Source: Devosia sp. FKR38 | GTDB taxonomy: Bacteria; Pseudomonadota; Alphaproteobacteria; Rhizobiales; Devosiaceae | Direction of reading: 5' to 3' | DNA length: 64,000 bases | Assembly (NCBI RefSeq): GCF_005222805.1 | Contig: NZ_STGC01000005.1 | Coordinates: 2,189,256 to 2,253,255, forward strand | Shown: positions 37,948 to 46,139 of the stretch, one piece after another | Layout: every line of letters begins with the position of its first letter | Numbering within the stretch: the first letter of the stretch is position 1 | Notes under the pieces: model-generated | Database searches by the model: none | Told to the model about the DNA's origin: nothing | The model's input: only the letters and a program-made list of their open reading frames with translations | Made by a program: the position numbers and the translations under genes

Positions 37948-38670
37948 TCAAAACAGGCCAGTTGCGTCGACCCAGCCGGTCTGCAGGGCGGCTTTCCAGG
38001 GCGCAAAGCCATTGGCCAGCGCCTGCTCGCCCGCTGCCATGTGGTCATAGGGCACGACGCGCAGATCGGTGAACCAGGCGCCATTGCGCCGCTCGATGAT
38101 GGCATAGCGCGCATCGGGCGACCCATGCACCAATTGCAGCCCCACCGCGCCGGGATTGATAATCCGCCGCCCGTCGAGCAGCCGCACCGAGCGGGCGACA
38201 TGGGTGTGGCCACACAGCAGGATCGGGTAGTCGACCCCCTCGGCCAGCCGCGTCACCGTTTCCAGCGCCGGCAGAATGGTCTGGCGGTCTTCAAACCAGC
38301 CATCGACCCAGGCCATCACATCCGATTTTGGCGTGCCGTGGCAGAGGAAAACCTCGCCATTGAACACAGCCGTCGCCGGCAGCGCCGCCAGCCAGGCCCG
38401 GTGCGCCTGCTTCATGCGCATCAGCGCAAAGCGATCCACTGGGTCCAGGCCCTTGTCCTGCGGATCAATCAGCCAGCGGTCATGATTGCCGCGGATCACC
38501 GGACCATCGAGCGCCATCAGCCGATCGGCTGCGCCGGCCGGATCGAGCGGTCCGCTGACGTGGTCGCCAAGGCACAGCGTGGCATCCACGCCCATATGCG
38601 CGATGTCTGCCAGCACTGCATCGAGCGCCAGCACATTGCCATGCACATCCGAGATGATGGCGAGCCGCAT
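37948..38670 (-). CDS. metallophosphoesterase (YfcE/DevR-like)
   Basis: 240 residues of the calcineurin-like fold. Metal-ligand motifs are IISDVHGNVLALDAVL at 5-20 (D-x-H), LCLGDHVSGPLDPA (GD), VIRGNHDRWLID (GNHD), FLCHGTPKSD and LCGHTHVARSVRLL (GHTH). Cytoplasmic. Substrate unknown; relatives cleave phosphodiesters or phosphoproteins. It is followed in reading direction by a long spacer of 251 bases before the YbjN gene region. The UbiK-like gene ends 3 bases before its start, so the pair is probably cotranscribed. Confidence 0.93.
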   Translation of the reverse strand: MRLAIISDVHGNVLALDAVLADIAHMGVDATLCLGDHVSGPLDPAGAADRLMALDGPVIRGNHDRWLIDPQDKGLDPVDRFALMRMKQAHRAWLAALPATAVFNGEVFLCHGTPKSDVMAWVDGWFEDRQTILPALETVTRLAEGVDYPILLCGHTHVARSVRLLDGRRIINPGAVGLQLVHGSPDARYAIIERRNGAWFTDLRVVPYDHMAAGEQALANGFAPWKAALQTGWVDATGLF

Positions 38671-38673
38671 GCC

Positions 38674-38928
38674 CTATTGAGCGGTGGCGGGCTTGCTCTT
38701 GAGTTCGGCGAGTTCACGGCGCAGCGCGTCGATCTCCTCGCCCTGCACCTGCACCAGTTCGCGCAGCGCGTCGAAATCCTCGCGCTTGACCAGGTCCATG
38801 TCCACCACCAGGCGCTGGGCCTGGCCCTTGACCACGGTCTCCACCTCGCGGCGCACCCCATCGGCGACGCCAGCGGCCTCGTTCATGACGCGGCCAAGCC
38901 CGTCAAAGATCCTGTTGCTCTGGTTCAT
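38674..38928 (-). CDS. accessory factor UbiK family protein (BMFP domain)
   Basis: 84 residues from ATG 38928. The MNQSNRIFDGLGRVMNEAAG start, an amphipathic N-terminal half (VADGVRREVETVVKGQAQRL) and a C-terminal coiled coil (DLVKREDFDALRELVQVQGE then EIDALRRELAELKS) match the UbiK/BMFP family. In enterobacteria UbiK helps assemble the ubiquinone biosynthesis complex; relatives have membrane-fusion activity in vitro. Here it precedes a metallophosphoesterase on the same strand and diverges from lgt. Confidence 0.88.
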   Translation of the reverse strand: MNQSNRIFDGLGRVMNEAAGVADGVRREVETVVKGQAQRLVVDMDLVKREDFDALRELVQVQGEEIDALRRELAELKSKPATAQ

Positions 38929-39040
38929 CGCATACCCCGTATGGTTCGCATTGTTGTCTTGATACTTAGGGGATGGCTGCCGACTTGACCAGAGAGGCCG
39001 AAGCGGCAATGGTCCGCCCGATTGCCGCAGGAGCCTGAGC

Positions 39041-39865
39041 GTGCCCTTTCCCGATATCAGTCCGATCGCCTTTGCCATCGGTCCCCTCGCCGTCCGCTGG
39101 TATGCGCTGGGCTATCTGTTCGGCGTCGGCCTGGGCGCGGCCTATGGCTATCTGCTTCTGGCCAATACCCGTCTCTGGCACAAGGGCGAGCCGCCCTTCA
39201 AGGCGCCCGACATCTGGGATTTTGCCTTCTGGACCATGCTGGCCATCGTCATCGGCGGCCGCGCCGGCTATGTGCTGTTCTACAATCTGCCGTTCTACCT
39301 GGCCAATCCCAGCCAGATCATCAATACACTCGATGGCGGCATGTCCTACCATGGTGGCATGCTCGGGCTGATGCTCGCGGCGATCCTGTTCACCCGTTCC
39401 AAGGGCGGCAATTGGCTGAGCGCGCTCGACCTGATTGCCTCGGTTGCCACCATCGGCATTTTCCTGGTCCGCATCGCCAATTTCATCAATGCCGAGCTCT
39501 ATGGCGCGCCCACCGCCCTGCCCTGGGGCGTCATTTTCCCCACCGACCCCGATCAGGTGCCGCGCCATCCCAGCCAGCTCTACGAAGCAGCGCTCGAAGG
39601 CCTGCTGCTCTTCCTGGTGATCCGGGTGTTCACCCATGTCTTTTACAGCCTGCGTCGCCCGGGCCTCGTCGCCGGCATCTTCGGCATCGGCTATGGCCTG
39701 AGCCGCATCGCCGTCGAGTTCGTCCGCCTGCCCGATGTCCAGCTCGGCTATCTCTGGGGCGGCTGGCTGACCATGGGCATGGTGCTCAGCCTGCCGCTGG
39801 TACTGGGCGGCCTGGGCCTTGTTGTCTATGCTGCCACCCGCAAGCAAAGCGCCCTGCGGGGATAA
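39041..39865 (+). CDS. lgt: prolipoprotein diacylglyceryl transferase Lgt
   Basis: First enzyme of lipoprotein maturation, attaching diacylglycerol to the lipobox cysteine at the inner membrane. It starts at a GTG at 39041. The 274 residues hold about seven membrane helices. Signature segments are RWYALGYLFGVGLGAAYGYL, GGRAGYVLFYNLPFY, GMSYHGGMLGLML with the essential His, and RIANFINAELYGAPTALPW, which carries the conserved Arg and Asn. VPRHPSQLYEAALEG and YGLSRIAVEFVRLPD are also typical. The NDUFAF7-like methyltransferase and pgeF follow on the same strand. Confidence 0.96.
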   Translation: MPFPDISPIAFAIGPLAVRWYALGYLFGVGLGAAYGYLLLANTRLWHKGEPPFKAPDIWDFAFWTMLAIVIGGRAGYVLFYNLPFYLANPSQIINTLDGGMSYHGGMLGLMLAAILFTRSKGGNWLSALDLIASVATIGIFLVRIANFINAELYGAPTALPWGVIFPTDPDQVPRHPSQLYEAALEGLLLFLVIRVFTHVFYSLRRPGLVAGIFGIGYGLSRIAVEFVRLPDVQLGYLWGGWLTMGMVLSLPLVLGGLGLVVYAATRKQSALRG

Positions 39866-39887
39866 TACCGGCGCGTGCCCCACTGTT

Positions 39888-39956
39888 GTCAGAAAGCCCG
39901 TCCATGCCCCTTTGGCCCGCGGATGGGGTTTCTGACGGCCCGGGGTCAGACCCGGC
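39888..39956. repeat. two adjacent inverted repeats between lgt and methyltransferase gene
   Basis: Arms 39888-39903 and 39921-39936 pair at 14 of 16 positions, making a long hairpin with GTCAGAAA at its base. Directly after it, 39937-39956 is a second shorter dyad, with GGGGTC and GACCC arms. The second part resembles the CCGGGTCTGACCCC-type palindromes I recall as dispersed between genes in Hyphomicrobiales. It is probably a repetitive extragenic palindrome unit. Confidence 0.55.
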
Positions 39957-39977
39957 AAGTGACTGATCAAGGTGCTC

Positions 39978-41057
39978 ATGACTGACCCAAAGCCCAGCCT
40001 GCCCGAGCTGATCGACATGCAGATCCGCACCACCGGCCCCATGTCGGTGGCCACTTATATGGGCCTGTGCCTCACACACCCCACCAAGGGCTATTATCGC
40101 AATGCCGACCCGCTCGGCGCGGCGGGTGATTTCGTCACCGCGCCCGAGATCAGCCAGATGTTCGGCGAGCTGATCGGCTTCTTCTTCGTCAATCTCTGGC
40201 AGCAGATGGGCAGCCCCAAGGCATTCACGCTGCTCGAGCTCGGCCCCGGTCGCGGCACGCTGATGGCCGATATCCTGCGCGTGGCCTGCCGCGCCGAAGG
40301 CTTTCGCGACGCCCTCGACCTGCGCCTGTTTGAAACCAATCTGGCCCTCATCGCCGAGCAGAATGCCCGCCTTGAAGCCTATGGCGCCAAATGGATTGAC
40401 GGCTTCGACAAGGTCGGCCCCGGCCCGTTGCTGGTGGTGGCCAATGAGTTCTTCGATGCCCTGCCCATTCGCCAGTTCGTCCGCGGCGAACACGGCTGGC
40501 ACGAGCGCATGGTGGGGCTCACCGATGGCCAGCGCCGCTTCGGCCTCAACCCCACGCCGATTCCGGCGTCGGCCATGCCCGAGGTGGTTGCCGATGCCGA
40601 GCCCAATGCCGTGCTCGAAGTGGGCCTGGCCAGTGGCGAGGTGATGAACCGGCTGGCCACCACCATCTCCACCCAGGGCGGCGCGATCCTGGCCATCGAC
40701 TATGGCTATGCCCGCACCCAGACCGGCGAAACCCTCCAGGGCGTCCGCCGCCATCAATATGCCGACGTGCTGGACGCCCCCGGCGAGGTGGACCTGTCCG
40801 CCCATGTCGATTTCGAGGCGCTAGGCACGGTCGCCAAGGGTGCAGGCCTTGTCGTGCAGCCATTGGCCACGCAGGGCCAATTCCTCACCCGCATGGGCAT
40901 CAACCAGCGCGCCAGCGCCCTGATCGCGGCCAATCCCGGCATGGCTGACGAGCTCGCCGCCGCCAAGGCGCGCCTGATCGCGCCCGAACAGATGGGCAAT
41001 CTGTTCAAGGCCTTCTGCGCCGCCAGCCCGGGCCTGCAGCCGCCGGGGTTCGAATGA
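39978..41057 (+). CDS. class I SAM-dependent methyltransferase, NDUFAF7/MidA family
   Basis: 359 residues starting at ATG 39978 with AAGGTG upstream. The family pattern is clear: DMQIRTTGPMSVATYMGLCL, YYRNADPLGAAGDFVTAPEI, SQMFGELIGFFF, then SAM motif I FTLLELGPGRGTLMADILR near residue 88 and LVVANEFFDALPIRQFV near 160. The mitochondrial member NDUFAF7 symmetrically dimethylates an arginine of a complex I subunit; whether this one acts on NADH dehydrogenase is inference. It ends in a 4-base overlap with pgeF. Confidence 0.93.
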   Translation: MTDPKPSLPELIDMQIRTTGPMSVATYMGLCLTHPTKGYYRNADPLGAAGDFVTAPEISQMFGELIGFFFVNLWQQMGSPKAFTLLELGPGRGTLMADILRVACRAEGFRDALDLRLFETNLALIAEQNARLEAYGAKWIDGFDKVGPGPLLVVANEFFDALPIRQFVRGEHGWHERMVGLTDGQRRFGLNPTPIPASAMPEVVADAEPNAVLEVGLASGEVMNRLATTISTQGGAILAIDYGYARTQTGETLQGVRRHQYADVLDAPGEVDLSAHVDFEALGTVAKGAGLVVQPLATQGQFLTRMGINQRASALIAANPGMADELAAAKARLIAPEQMGNLFKAFCAASPGLQPPGFE

Positions 41058-41827
41058 TGAGCGCGCCCGTTGAACAATCGCCTGCGCTGGCCGCCATCGC
41101 CGGGCTGCACCACGGCTTCTTTGGTCGCCAGGGTGGCCACTCGACCGGCGACTTCGCTGGCAACAACATGTCGCTCACTGTCGGGGATCTGGCCGAGACC
41201 GTTGCCGCCAATCGCGCCGAGGTGGCCACTCAGCTCGGCTTTGACACGGCAACCCTCTGCCTTGCCCGGCAGATCCACTCCGCCACCGTGCTGACACTCG
41301 ATGGCCCAACCGCCCCGCAGCCCCTGATCGACGCTGACGCCATGGTCACCAATCGCCGGGGCCTGGCGTTGGGCATTCTGACGGCCGACTGCACGCCCAT
41401 CCTGCTGGCCGACCCGCAAGCCGGCGTCATCGGCGCAGCCCACGCCGGCTGGCGCGGCGCTGTCGACGGCATCTGCGGCACCACTATCGACGCCATGGTT
41501 GCACTGGGCGCCGACCCCGCCCGCATCGTCGCTGCCATCGGCCCCACCATCTATCCCGACAATTACGAAGTCGGCGCCCAGTTCGAGCGCGATTTTCTCG
41601 CCCTTCATCCCGGCGGGGCCCACCACTTCTCGGTGCCGCCCGGCGGGCAGGCGCATTTCGATCTGCCCGGCTTTGTCGTCGAACAGCTGTACGCCGCAGG
41701 CATCAGACAAGTCGAGCGCGCCGGCGCCTGCACCTATGCCCATGCCGAGCACTATTTCTCCCATCGCCGCGCCACGCACCAGCACGCCCGCACCGGCCGG
41801 CAGATCGCCATCATCGGGCTGACATAA
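41054..41827 (+). CDS. pgeF: polyphenol oxidase/purine nucleoside phosphorylase family PgeF
   Basis: 257 residues of the YfiH/PgeF (laccase domain, DUF152) family. Copper- or zinc-type ligands are seen in LARQIHSATVLTLDG, GILTADCTPILLADP (Cys) and IGAAHAGWRGAVDGICG (His). The last part, GACTYAHAEHYFSHRRA, is also typical. Family members edit peptidoglycan precursors or act as nucleoside phosphorylases/adenosine deaminases; the laccase name is historical. Two overlapping ATGs (41054 and 41057) precede it, coupled to the methyltransferase stop. Confidence 0.92.
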   Translation: MMSAPVEQSPALAAIAGLHHGFFGRQGGHSTGDFAGNNMSLTVGDLAETVAANRAEVATQLGFDTATLCLARQIHSATVLTLDGPTAPQPLIDADAMVTNRRGLALGILTADCTPILLADPQAGVIGAAHAGWRGAVDGICGTTIDAMVALGADPARIVAAIGPTIYPDNYEVGAQFERDFLALHPGGAHHFSVPPGGQAHFDLPGFVVEQLYAAGIRQVERAGACTYAHAEHYFSHRRATHQHARTGRQIAIIGLT

Positions 41828-41857
41828 TTCTTTACCTATCGACCAATTGCGGCGTTG

Positions 41858-41878
41858 CGAGTCTGATAGGGACTCGCT
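41858..41878. promoter_or_regulatory. hairpin upstream of prs
   Basis: Arms GCGAGTC (41858-41864) and GACTCGC (41872-41878) pair perfectly over 7 bases, 30 bases after the pgeF stop and 62 before the prs start. It could be a weak terminator for the lgt-pgeF transcript or a prs leader element; TAAAGC follows rather than a T-run. Confidence 0.4.
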
Positions 41879-41940
41879 AAAGCTGCCCGCGAAACTGGAA
41901 GGCCTCGATCCCGGAGGCCGGTTGAGACAGGATCGCGCCC

Positions 41941-42873
41941 ATGAAGCTGGTGACCGGCAACTCCAACCGGGCCCTTGCCCAGGCTATTGCCAGCTATCTT
42001 GAGCTCCCTCTGACAGATTGCACGGTCAAGCGCTTCGCAGACAAGGAAGTCTACGTCGAAGTGCATGAGAATGTGCGCGGCGAGGATGCCTTCATCCTGC
42101 AGTCGACCAGCTTCCCGGCCAATGACAATCTGATGGAGCTGCTCATCCTCACCGATGCGCTCCGTCGCTCCTCCGCCCGTCGCATCACCGCCGTGCTGCC
42201 CTATTTCGGCTATGCCCGGCAGGATCGCAAATCGGCGCCGCGCACCCCCATTTCGGCGAAGCTGGTGGCCAATCTCATCACCCAGGCCGGCGCCAACCGC
42301 GTGCTGACGCTCGATCTGCATGCCAGCCAGATCCAGGGCTTTTTCGATATCCCAACCGACAATCTGACTGCCGCCCCCGTGATGGTGCGCGACATCCAGG
42401 ACAATTACGACGTCAAGAACGTCATGATCGTGTCGCCCGACGTCGGCGGTGTGATCCGTGCCCGCAATGTCGCCAGCCGCATCGGCGCCAATCTCGCGAT
42501 CGTCGACAAGCGCCGCCCCCGCGCCGGCGTGTCCGAAGTCATGAACATCATCGGCGATGTCTCTGGCCAGTCCTGCATCCTGATCGACGATATCGTTGAT
42601 AGCGGCGGCACCCTGGTGAACGCCGCCGAAGCCCTGCTCAAGGCCGGCGCCAAGCAGGTCTCGGCCTATATTACCCATGGCGTGCTGTCCGAAGGCGCCT
42701 CTCAGCGCATCGCTGCCAGCAAGCTCAAGGAGCTGGTGGTCACCGATTCCATCGAGGAAACCGACGCCCAGCGCCTGGCCGGCAATATCCGCCGCCTGGC
42801 CATTGCCCCGCTGATCGGCGAAGCCATCGCCCGCACGGCCAGCGAGCAGAGCGTTTCCAGTCTGTTCGACTAG
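41941..42873 (+). CDS. prs: ribose-phosphate pyrophosphokinase
   Basis: Makes PRPP from ribose 5-phosphate and ATP for nucleotide, His and Trp synthesis. The 310 residues match. Motifs: [39 protein letters not shown], the ATP-binding [20 protein letters not shown] near residue 95, and the PRPP-binding loop [20 protein letters not shown] near 215. VITPDVGG-like [15 protein letters not shown] and VDKRRP are also present. It is followed by the ECF42 locus; its stop lies close to the first ECF42-type promoter. Confidence 0.97.
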   Translation: MKLVTGNSNRALAQAIASYLELPLTDCTVKRFADKEVYVEVHENVRGEDAFILQSTSFPANDNLMELLILTDALRRSSARRITAVLPYFGYARQDRKSAPRTPISAKLVANLITQAGANRVLTLDLHASQIQGFFDIPTDNLTAAPVMVRDIQDNYDVKNVMIVSPDVGGVIRARNVASRIGANLAIVDKRRPRAGVSEVMNIIGDVSGQSCILIDDIVDSGGTLVNAAEALLKAGAKQVSAYITHGVLSEGASQRIAASKLKELVVTDSIEETDAQRLAGNIRRLAIAPLIGEAIARTASEQSVSSLFD

Positions 42874-42878
42874 CCAAC

Positions 42879-42909
42879 TGTCGAAATCGCTCCATCTCGC
42901 GCGACATTG
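42879..42909 (+). promoter_or_regulatory. candidate ECF42 promoter 1
   Basis: TGTCGAAA (42879-42886), 15 bases, then CGACATTG (42902-42909). It lies 38 bases before the first DGPF gene and matches the ECF42 target layout as I recall it: TGTCGA at -35 and a CGA/TC element at -10. Confidence 0.7.
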
Positions 42910-42946
42910 CCCTGACGGGCTATGTTGCCCACAAAGGAGCGCGACC

Positions 42947-43291
42947 ATGAACTACCTGCTGATGCTCTTCGCCGACGAAAAGGCTGGCAGCGCCATCCCG
43001 CCTGACCAGATGGCCGGCTTCATGGCCCAGATGGCGGCCTATCAGGGCGTGCTCGAAAAGGCCGGTGCCTTTGTCGGCACCGCCGCGCTGCAGATGACCA
43101 ATACGGCCCGCACCATCACCACCCAGGGCGGCGAGTTGCAGGTGCATGACGGCCCCTATGCCGACACCCGCGAACAGTTCGGTGGCTATTTCATCATCTC
43201 GGCGCCCGACATGGATACGGCCACGGCTCTGGCCGCCCAGTGCCCGGCCGCCACCTGGGGCCACATCGAAATTCGCCCCTATCACCCGTAA
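42947..43291 (+). CDS. YciI/DGPF family protein 1
   Basis: 114 residues of the YCII-related (PF03795) family with a ferredoxin-like fold. It begins MNYLLMLFADEKAG, has QVHDGPYADTREQFGGYFII with the DGPYADTREQ segment that gives the DGPF name, and ends AATWGHIEIRPYHP. AAGGAGCGCGACC precedes the ATG. Biochemical function of such proteins in ECF42 loci is not known. It is the first of three YCII genes beside an ECF42 sigma gene and sits behind a matching promoter. Confidence 0.93.
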   Translation: MNYLLMLFADEKAGSAIPPDQMAGFMAQMAAYQGVLEKAGAFVGTAALQMTNTARTITTQGGELQVHDGPYADTREQFGGYFIISAPDMDTATALAAQCPAATWGHIEIRPYHP

Positions 43292-43323
43292 TTTGGTCCC
43301 GACTGACATTTTTCTGCTGGAAG

Positions 43324-43354
43324 AGTCGAAAGGCTCGGGCACTCTCCGACATTG
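43324..43354 (+). promoter_or_regulatory. candidate ECF42 promoter 2
   Basis: AGTCGAAA (43324-43331), 15 bases, CGACATTG (43347-43354). The last seven bases of the first box and all eight of the second, plus the spacing, equal those of promoter 1. It lies in the 108-base gap before the second DGPF gene. Confidence 0.7.
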
Positions 43355-43399
43355 TTGCATCGGAGTGAGAGCACCCGAGCCACCACAGGAGACTTTCCT

Positions 43400-43747
43400 A
43401 TGCAATTTATGCTGCTGATCCACGGCAATGAACGCGCCATGATGGAGGCGACACCCACCGACGCCACCGGCATGACGCCCGACTATGCCGCCTTTAACAT
43501 GGCCCTGGTCAAGGCTGGCGCCATGGTGGCAGGCGAACGCCTGCGCCCCACCGCCGATGCCGCCAGCGTCCGCATCCGCAACGGCCGCACCGAAGTGCTC
43601 GACGGCCCCTATGCCGACACCAAGGAACAGTTCGGCGGTTTCTACATCATCGAGGCGCCCGACTTCGACGCGGCCATGGATTGGGCGCTGCAGTGCCCGG
43701 CGTCCCGCCATGGCACCATCGAAGTGCGCCCCGTGGTCCAGAGCTGA
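43400..43747 (+). CDS. YciI/DGPF family protein 2
   Basis: 115 residues starting MQFMLLIHGNERAMM at ATG 43400, with CAGGAGAC upstream. TEVLDGPYADTKEQFGGFYI near residue 70 is the DGPF motif and SRHGTIEVRPVVQS closes the domain. A further YAAFNMALVKAGAMVAGERL block near 32 aligns with the third copy. It lies downstream of the second ECF42-type promoter and 11 bases before the third YCII gene. Probably transcribed by the sigma factor encoded two genes later. Confidence 0.93.
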   Translation: MQFMLLIHGNERAMMEATPTDATGMTPDYAAFNMALVKAGAMVAGERLRPTADAASVRIRNGRTEVLDGPYADTKEQFGGFYIIEAPDFDAAMDWALQCPASRHGTIEVRPVVQS

Positions 43748-43758
43748 GGAGAAAAGCC

Positions 43759-44100
43759 ATGCAGTTCATGATGTTGATCCACCACGACGACGACCTTCTG
43801 GCAGCCGCCCCGCCATCGCTCTGGGGCGACTATGCCGCCTTTAACCAGGCACTGGCCAAGGCCGGCGGCACCTCGGGCCTGCGGCTCGAACACGCCAGCA
43901 AGGGCCGCGCCGTCACCCAGCGCAATGGCACCACCGAACTGTTTGATGGTCCCTATATGGAGAGCAAGGAGCAGTTCGCCGGCTATTTCATGATGGACCT
44001 GCCCGATATCGAGCAGGCTGTGCAATGGGCGGCGCGCTGCCCCAGCGCGCAGTATGGCACGGTCGAGGTGCGTCCGATCTGGCCGACGCGGCCGCAATGA
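43759..44100 (+). CDS. YciI/DGPF family protein 3
   Basis: 113 residues starting MQFMMLIHHDDDLLAA behind GAGGAGAAAAGCC. TELFDGPYMESKEQFAGYFM near residue 65 is a DGPF variant in which the usual YAD is YME, and AQYGTVEVRPIWPTRPQ ends the protein. It is more diverged from copies 1 and 2 than they are from the family norm. Its stop overlaps the sigma-factor start by 4 bases (ATGA), so both are translated from one mRNA. Confidence 0.93.
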   Translation: MQFMMLIHHDDDLLAAAPPSLWGDYAAFNQALAKAGGTSGLRLEHASKGRAVTQRNGTTELFDGPYMESKEQFAGYFMMDLPDIEQAVQWAARCPSAQYGTVEVRPIWPTRPQ

Positions 44101-45335
44101 GCCTGGAGGCGGCGCGCCAGACAGCCGAGCGGGTTGCCCGCGACAGCTATGGTCGGCTCCTGGCCTATCTGGCCGCCCGCACCCGCGATGTCGCGGGTGC
44201 CGAAGATGCGCTGGCGGAGGCCTTCGCCAGCGCCCTGCAGTCCTGGCCGAGCGATGGCGTCCCCGACAATCCCGACGCCTGGCTGCTGACCGTTGCGCGC
44301 CGCCGCCAGACCGATGCCGTCCGCCGCCGGCAGACCCGTCGCGCCGGCGAGGCGCATATCCAGCTCATGCGGGAAGAGCTCGATGACGCCGCCCTGGAGG
44401 AGGACAGCATTCCCGACAGGCGCCTCGCCCTGATGTTCGCCTGCGCCCACCCGGCTATCGAGCCGGGCATGCGCGCGCCGCTGATCCTGCAGACCATATT
44501 GGGCCTGACCGCCACCGACATCGCGGCGGCCTTTCTCATTCCCCCGGCCACCATGGGCCAGCGCCTCGTCCGCGCCAAGGCGCGGTTGCGCGAGGCCGGC
44601 GCCGCCTTCGCCATCCCCGACCGGCAGGATCTGGCCGGGCGGCTCGATGCCGTGCTCGAGGCCATCTATGCCGCCTATGCCAAGGGCTGGACGCAGATCG
44701 GCGAGCTGGCCGCTGATCGTCTCGCCGGTGAGGCCATCTGGCTGGGCCAGCTGGTGGTGACCCTGGCGCCTGACGAGCCCGAAGCCAAGGGCATGCTGGC
44801 GCTGATGCTCTATGCCGAGGCCCGCCGCCCGGCCCGGCGCGACGCCCACGGCGCCTTTGTGCCCCTCGATGCGCAGGATACCGCCCTGTGGGACCGCGCC
44901 GCGATCCGGACGGCAGAATCGCTGCTGCATGCCGCCAACCGTGCCGGTCCCACCGGCCGCTACCAGATCGAGGCGGCCATCCAGTCCGCCCATGTTGCCG
45001 GCCGTCTCTCTGGCCGGCCGCATTGGGACGCCGTCGTCGCGCTCTACGAGGTGTTGCTCGAACTGACCCACTCGCCCGTCGTCGTGCTCAACCGCGCCGC
45101 CGCGCTGGCGGAAACCTTGGGCGCGGACGCTGCACTCGCCAGTCTCGATAGTCTTGCCGCGGACCCGCGCATGGCCGACTATCAGCCCTATTGGGCTACG
45201 CGTGGCCATCTGGCAGCCCGCGCCGGCCAGCGCCAGGATGCGTTGGAGGCGTTCAACATTGCCGTGGGCCTCTCCACTGACGAGGCCGAGCGGCGCTACC
45301 TGATTGCCCGGCGAAGCGCGCTGCAGGATGGCTAG
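44097..45335 (+). CDS. ECF sigma factor, ECF42 type
   Basis: 412 residues, long for an ECF sigma. Region 2 is in the first 80 residues (SYGRLLAYLAARTRDVAGAE, then DAWLLTVARRRQTDAVRRRQ) and region 4 near 130-165 (LGLTATDIAAAFLIPPATMG, QRLVRAKARLREAGAAF). The C-terminal 230 residues are the TPR-like DUF6596 extension: IYAAYAKGWTQIGELAADRL, LALMLYAEARRPARRDAHGA, EAAIQSAHVAGRLSGRPHWD and LTHSPVVVLNRAAALAETLG. This architecture and the DGPF neighbours mark ECF42, which has no anti-sigma gene and is thought to be controlled by its own C-terminal extension. Confidence 0.95.
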   Translation: MSLEAARQTAERVARDSYGRLLAYLAARTRDVAGAEDALAEAFASALQSWPSDGVPDNPDAWLLTVARRRQTDAVRRRQTRRAGEAHIQLMREELDDAALEEDSIPDRRLALMFACAHPAIEPGMRAPLILQTILGLTATDIAAAFLIPPATMGQRLVRAKARLREAGAAFAIPDRQDLAGRLDAVLEAIYAAYAKGWTQIGELAADRLAGEAIWLGQLVVTLAPDEPEAKGMLALMLYAEARRPARRDAHGAFVPLDAQDTALWDRAAIRTAESLLHAANRAGPTGRYQIEAAIQSAHVAGRLSGRPHWDAVVALYEVLLELTHSPVVVLNRAAALAETLGADAALASLDSLAADPRMADYQPYWATRGHLAARAGQRQDALEAFNIAVGLSTDEAERRYLIARRSALQDG

Positions 45336-45345
45336 GCCTTCTGGC

Positions 45346-45374
45346 TTGCCCACCGCCTGCGTTTGGGCTATAGC
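45346..45374 (+). promoter_or_regulatory. promoter of rplY-pth
   Basis: TTGCCC (45346-45351), 17 bases, TATAGC (45369-45374): a sigma-70-like pair just after the sigma-factor gene and 86 bases before the rplY start. Confidence 0.55.
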
Positions 45375-45460
45375 CCGCGCCATGAAGCGCTCGTCACCCC
45401 TGGAGGACGGGCGCGTATGCTGTTGTAGTGACGCATACACCAACCAGAATGGATATTTCC

Positions 45461-46069
45461 ATGGCTGCAACGACTAAGGTGCTCAGTGCACAGGCGCGTG
45501 ACGGAGTTGGCAAGGGGGCCGCTCGCGAACTGCGTCGTCAGGGACTCGTTCCTGCTGTTATCTACGGTGACAAGAAGGCCCCCGTCACCATCGCCCTCGC
45601 CTACAAGGATGCGCACAAGCACATCTACGCTGGCGGCTTCCTCAGCCACATCATCGAGCTCGATGTTGACGGCACCAAGCACCGCGTGATCCCCCGTGAT
45701 TACCAGCTTGATCCCGTCAAGGATTTCCCGATCCACATCGACTTCCTGCGCGTCGGCAAGAGCACCAAGCTCAACGTCCAGGTGCATGTGAACTTCATCA
45801 ATGAAGAAGCCTCCCCGGGCATCAAGCGCGGCGGCACGCTCAACGTTGTGCACCACACGCTCGACCTGACCGTCTCGGCCGACAATATCCCCGAGGAAGT
45901 CATCGTCGACCTGACGGGTCTGGACATCGGCGACACCATCCACATTTCTTCGATCAAGCTGCCCTCCGGCGCTGTCGACCACAGCCACGAAGAAGACGTG
46001 ACGATCGCCACCATCGTGGCCCCGTCCGCCCTCAAGTCGGCTGGCGAAGGCGAAGCCTCGGCCGAGTAA
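45461..46069 (+). CDS. rplY: 50S ribosomal protein L25/general stress protein Ctc
   Basis: 202 residues, the two-domain CTC form rather than the 94-residue E. coli L25. The N-terminal 5S-rRNA-binding domain has LSAQARDGVGKGAARELRRQ and GLVPAVIYGDKKAPVTIAL; the C-terminal domain has FINEEASPGIKRGGTLNVVH and LDIGDTIHISSIKLPSGAVD. The MAATTKVLSAQ start is chosen over upstream codons. It is encoded with pth, a common pairing, with a hairpin terminator between the two. Confidence 0.97.
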   Translation: MAATTKVLSAQARDGVGKGAARELRRQGLVPAVIYGDKKAPVTIALAYKDAHKHIYAGGFLSHIIELDVDGTKHRVIPRDYQLDPVKDFPIHIDFLRVGKSTKLNVQVHVNFINEEASPGIKRGGTLNVVHHTLDLTVSADNIPEEVIVDLTGLDIGDTIHISSIKLPSGAVDHSHEEDVTIATIVAPSALKSAGEGEASAE

Positions 46070-46097
46070 TCGCGCCGCCGGTTTATGCTACAAGTTC

Positions 46098-46122
46098 GAG
46101 GCGGCCTTCGGGCCGCCTCTTT
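46098..46122 (+). terminator. hairpin between rplY and pth
   Basis: Perfect 9-bp stem GAGGCGGCC/GGCCGCCTC (46098-46106 with 46111-46119) with a stable TTCG tetraloop, followed by TTTCGTTT. Probably a terminator with partial read-through into pth, which begins 18 bases further on. Confidence 0.7.
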
Positions 46123-46139
46123 CGTTTGCGGAGTGGGTC

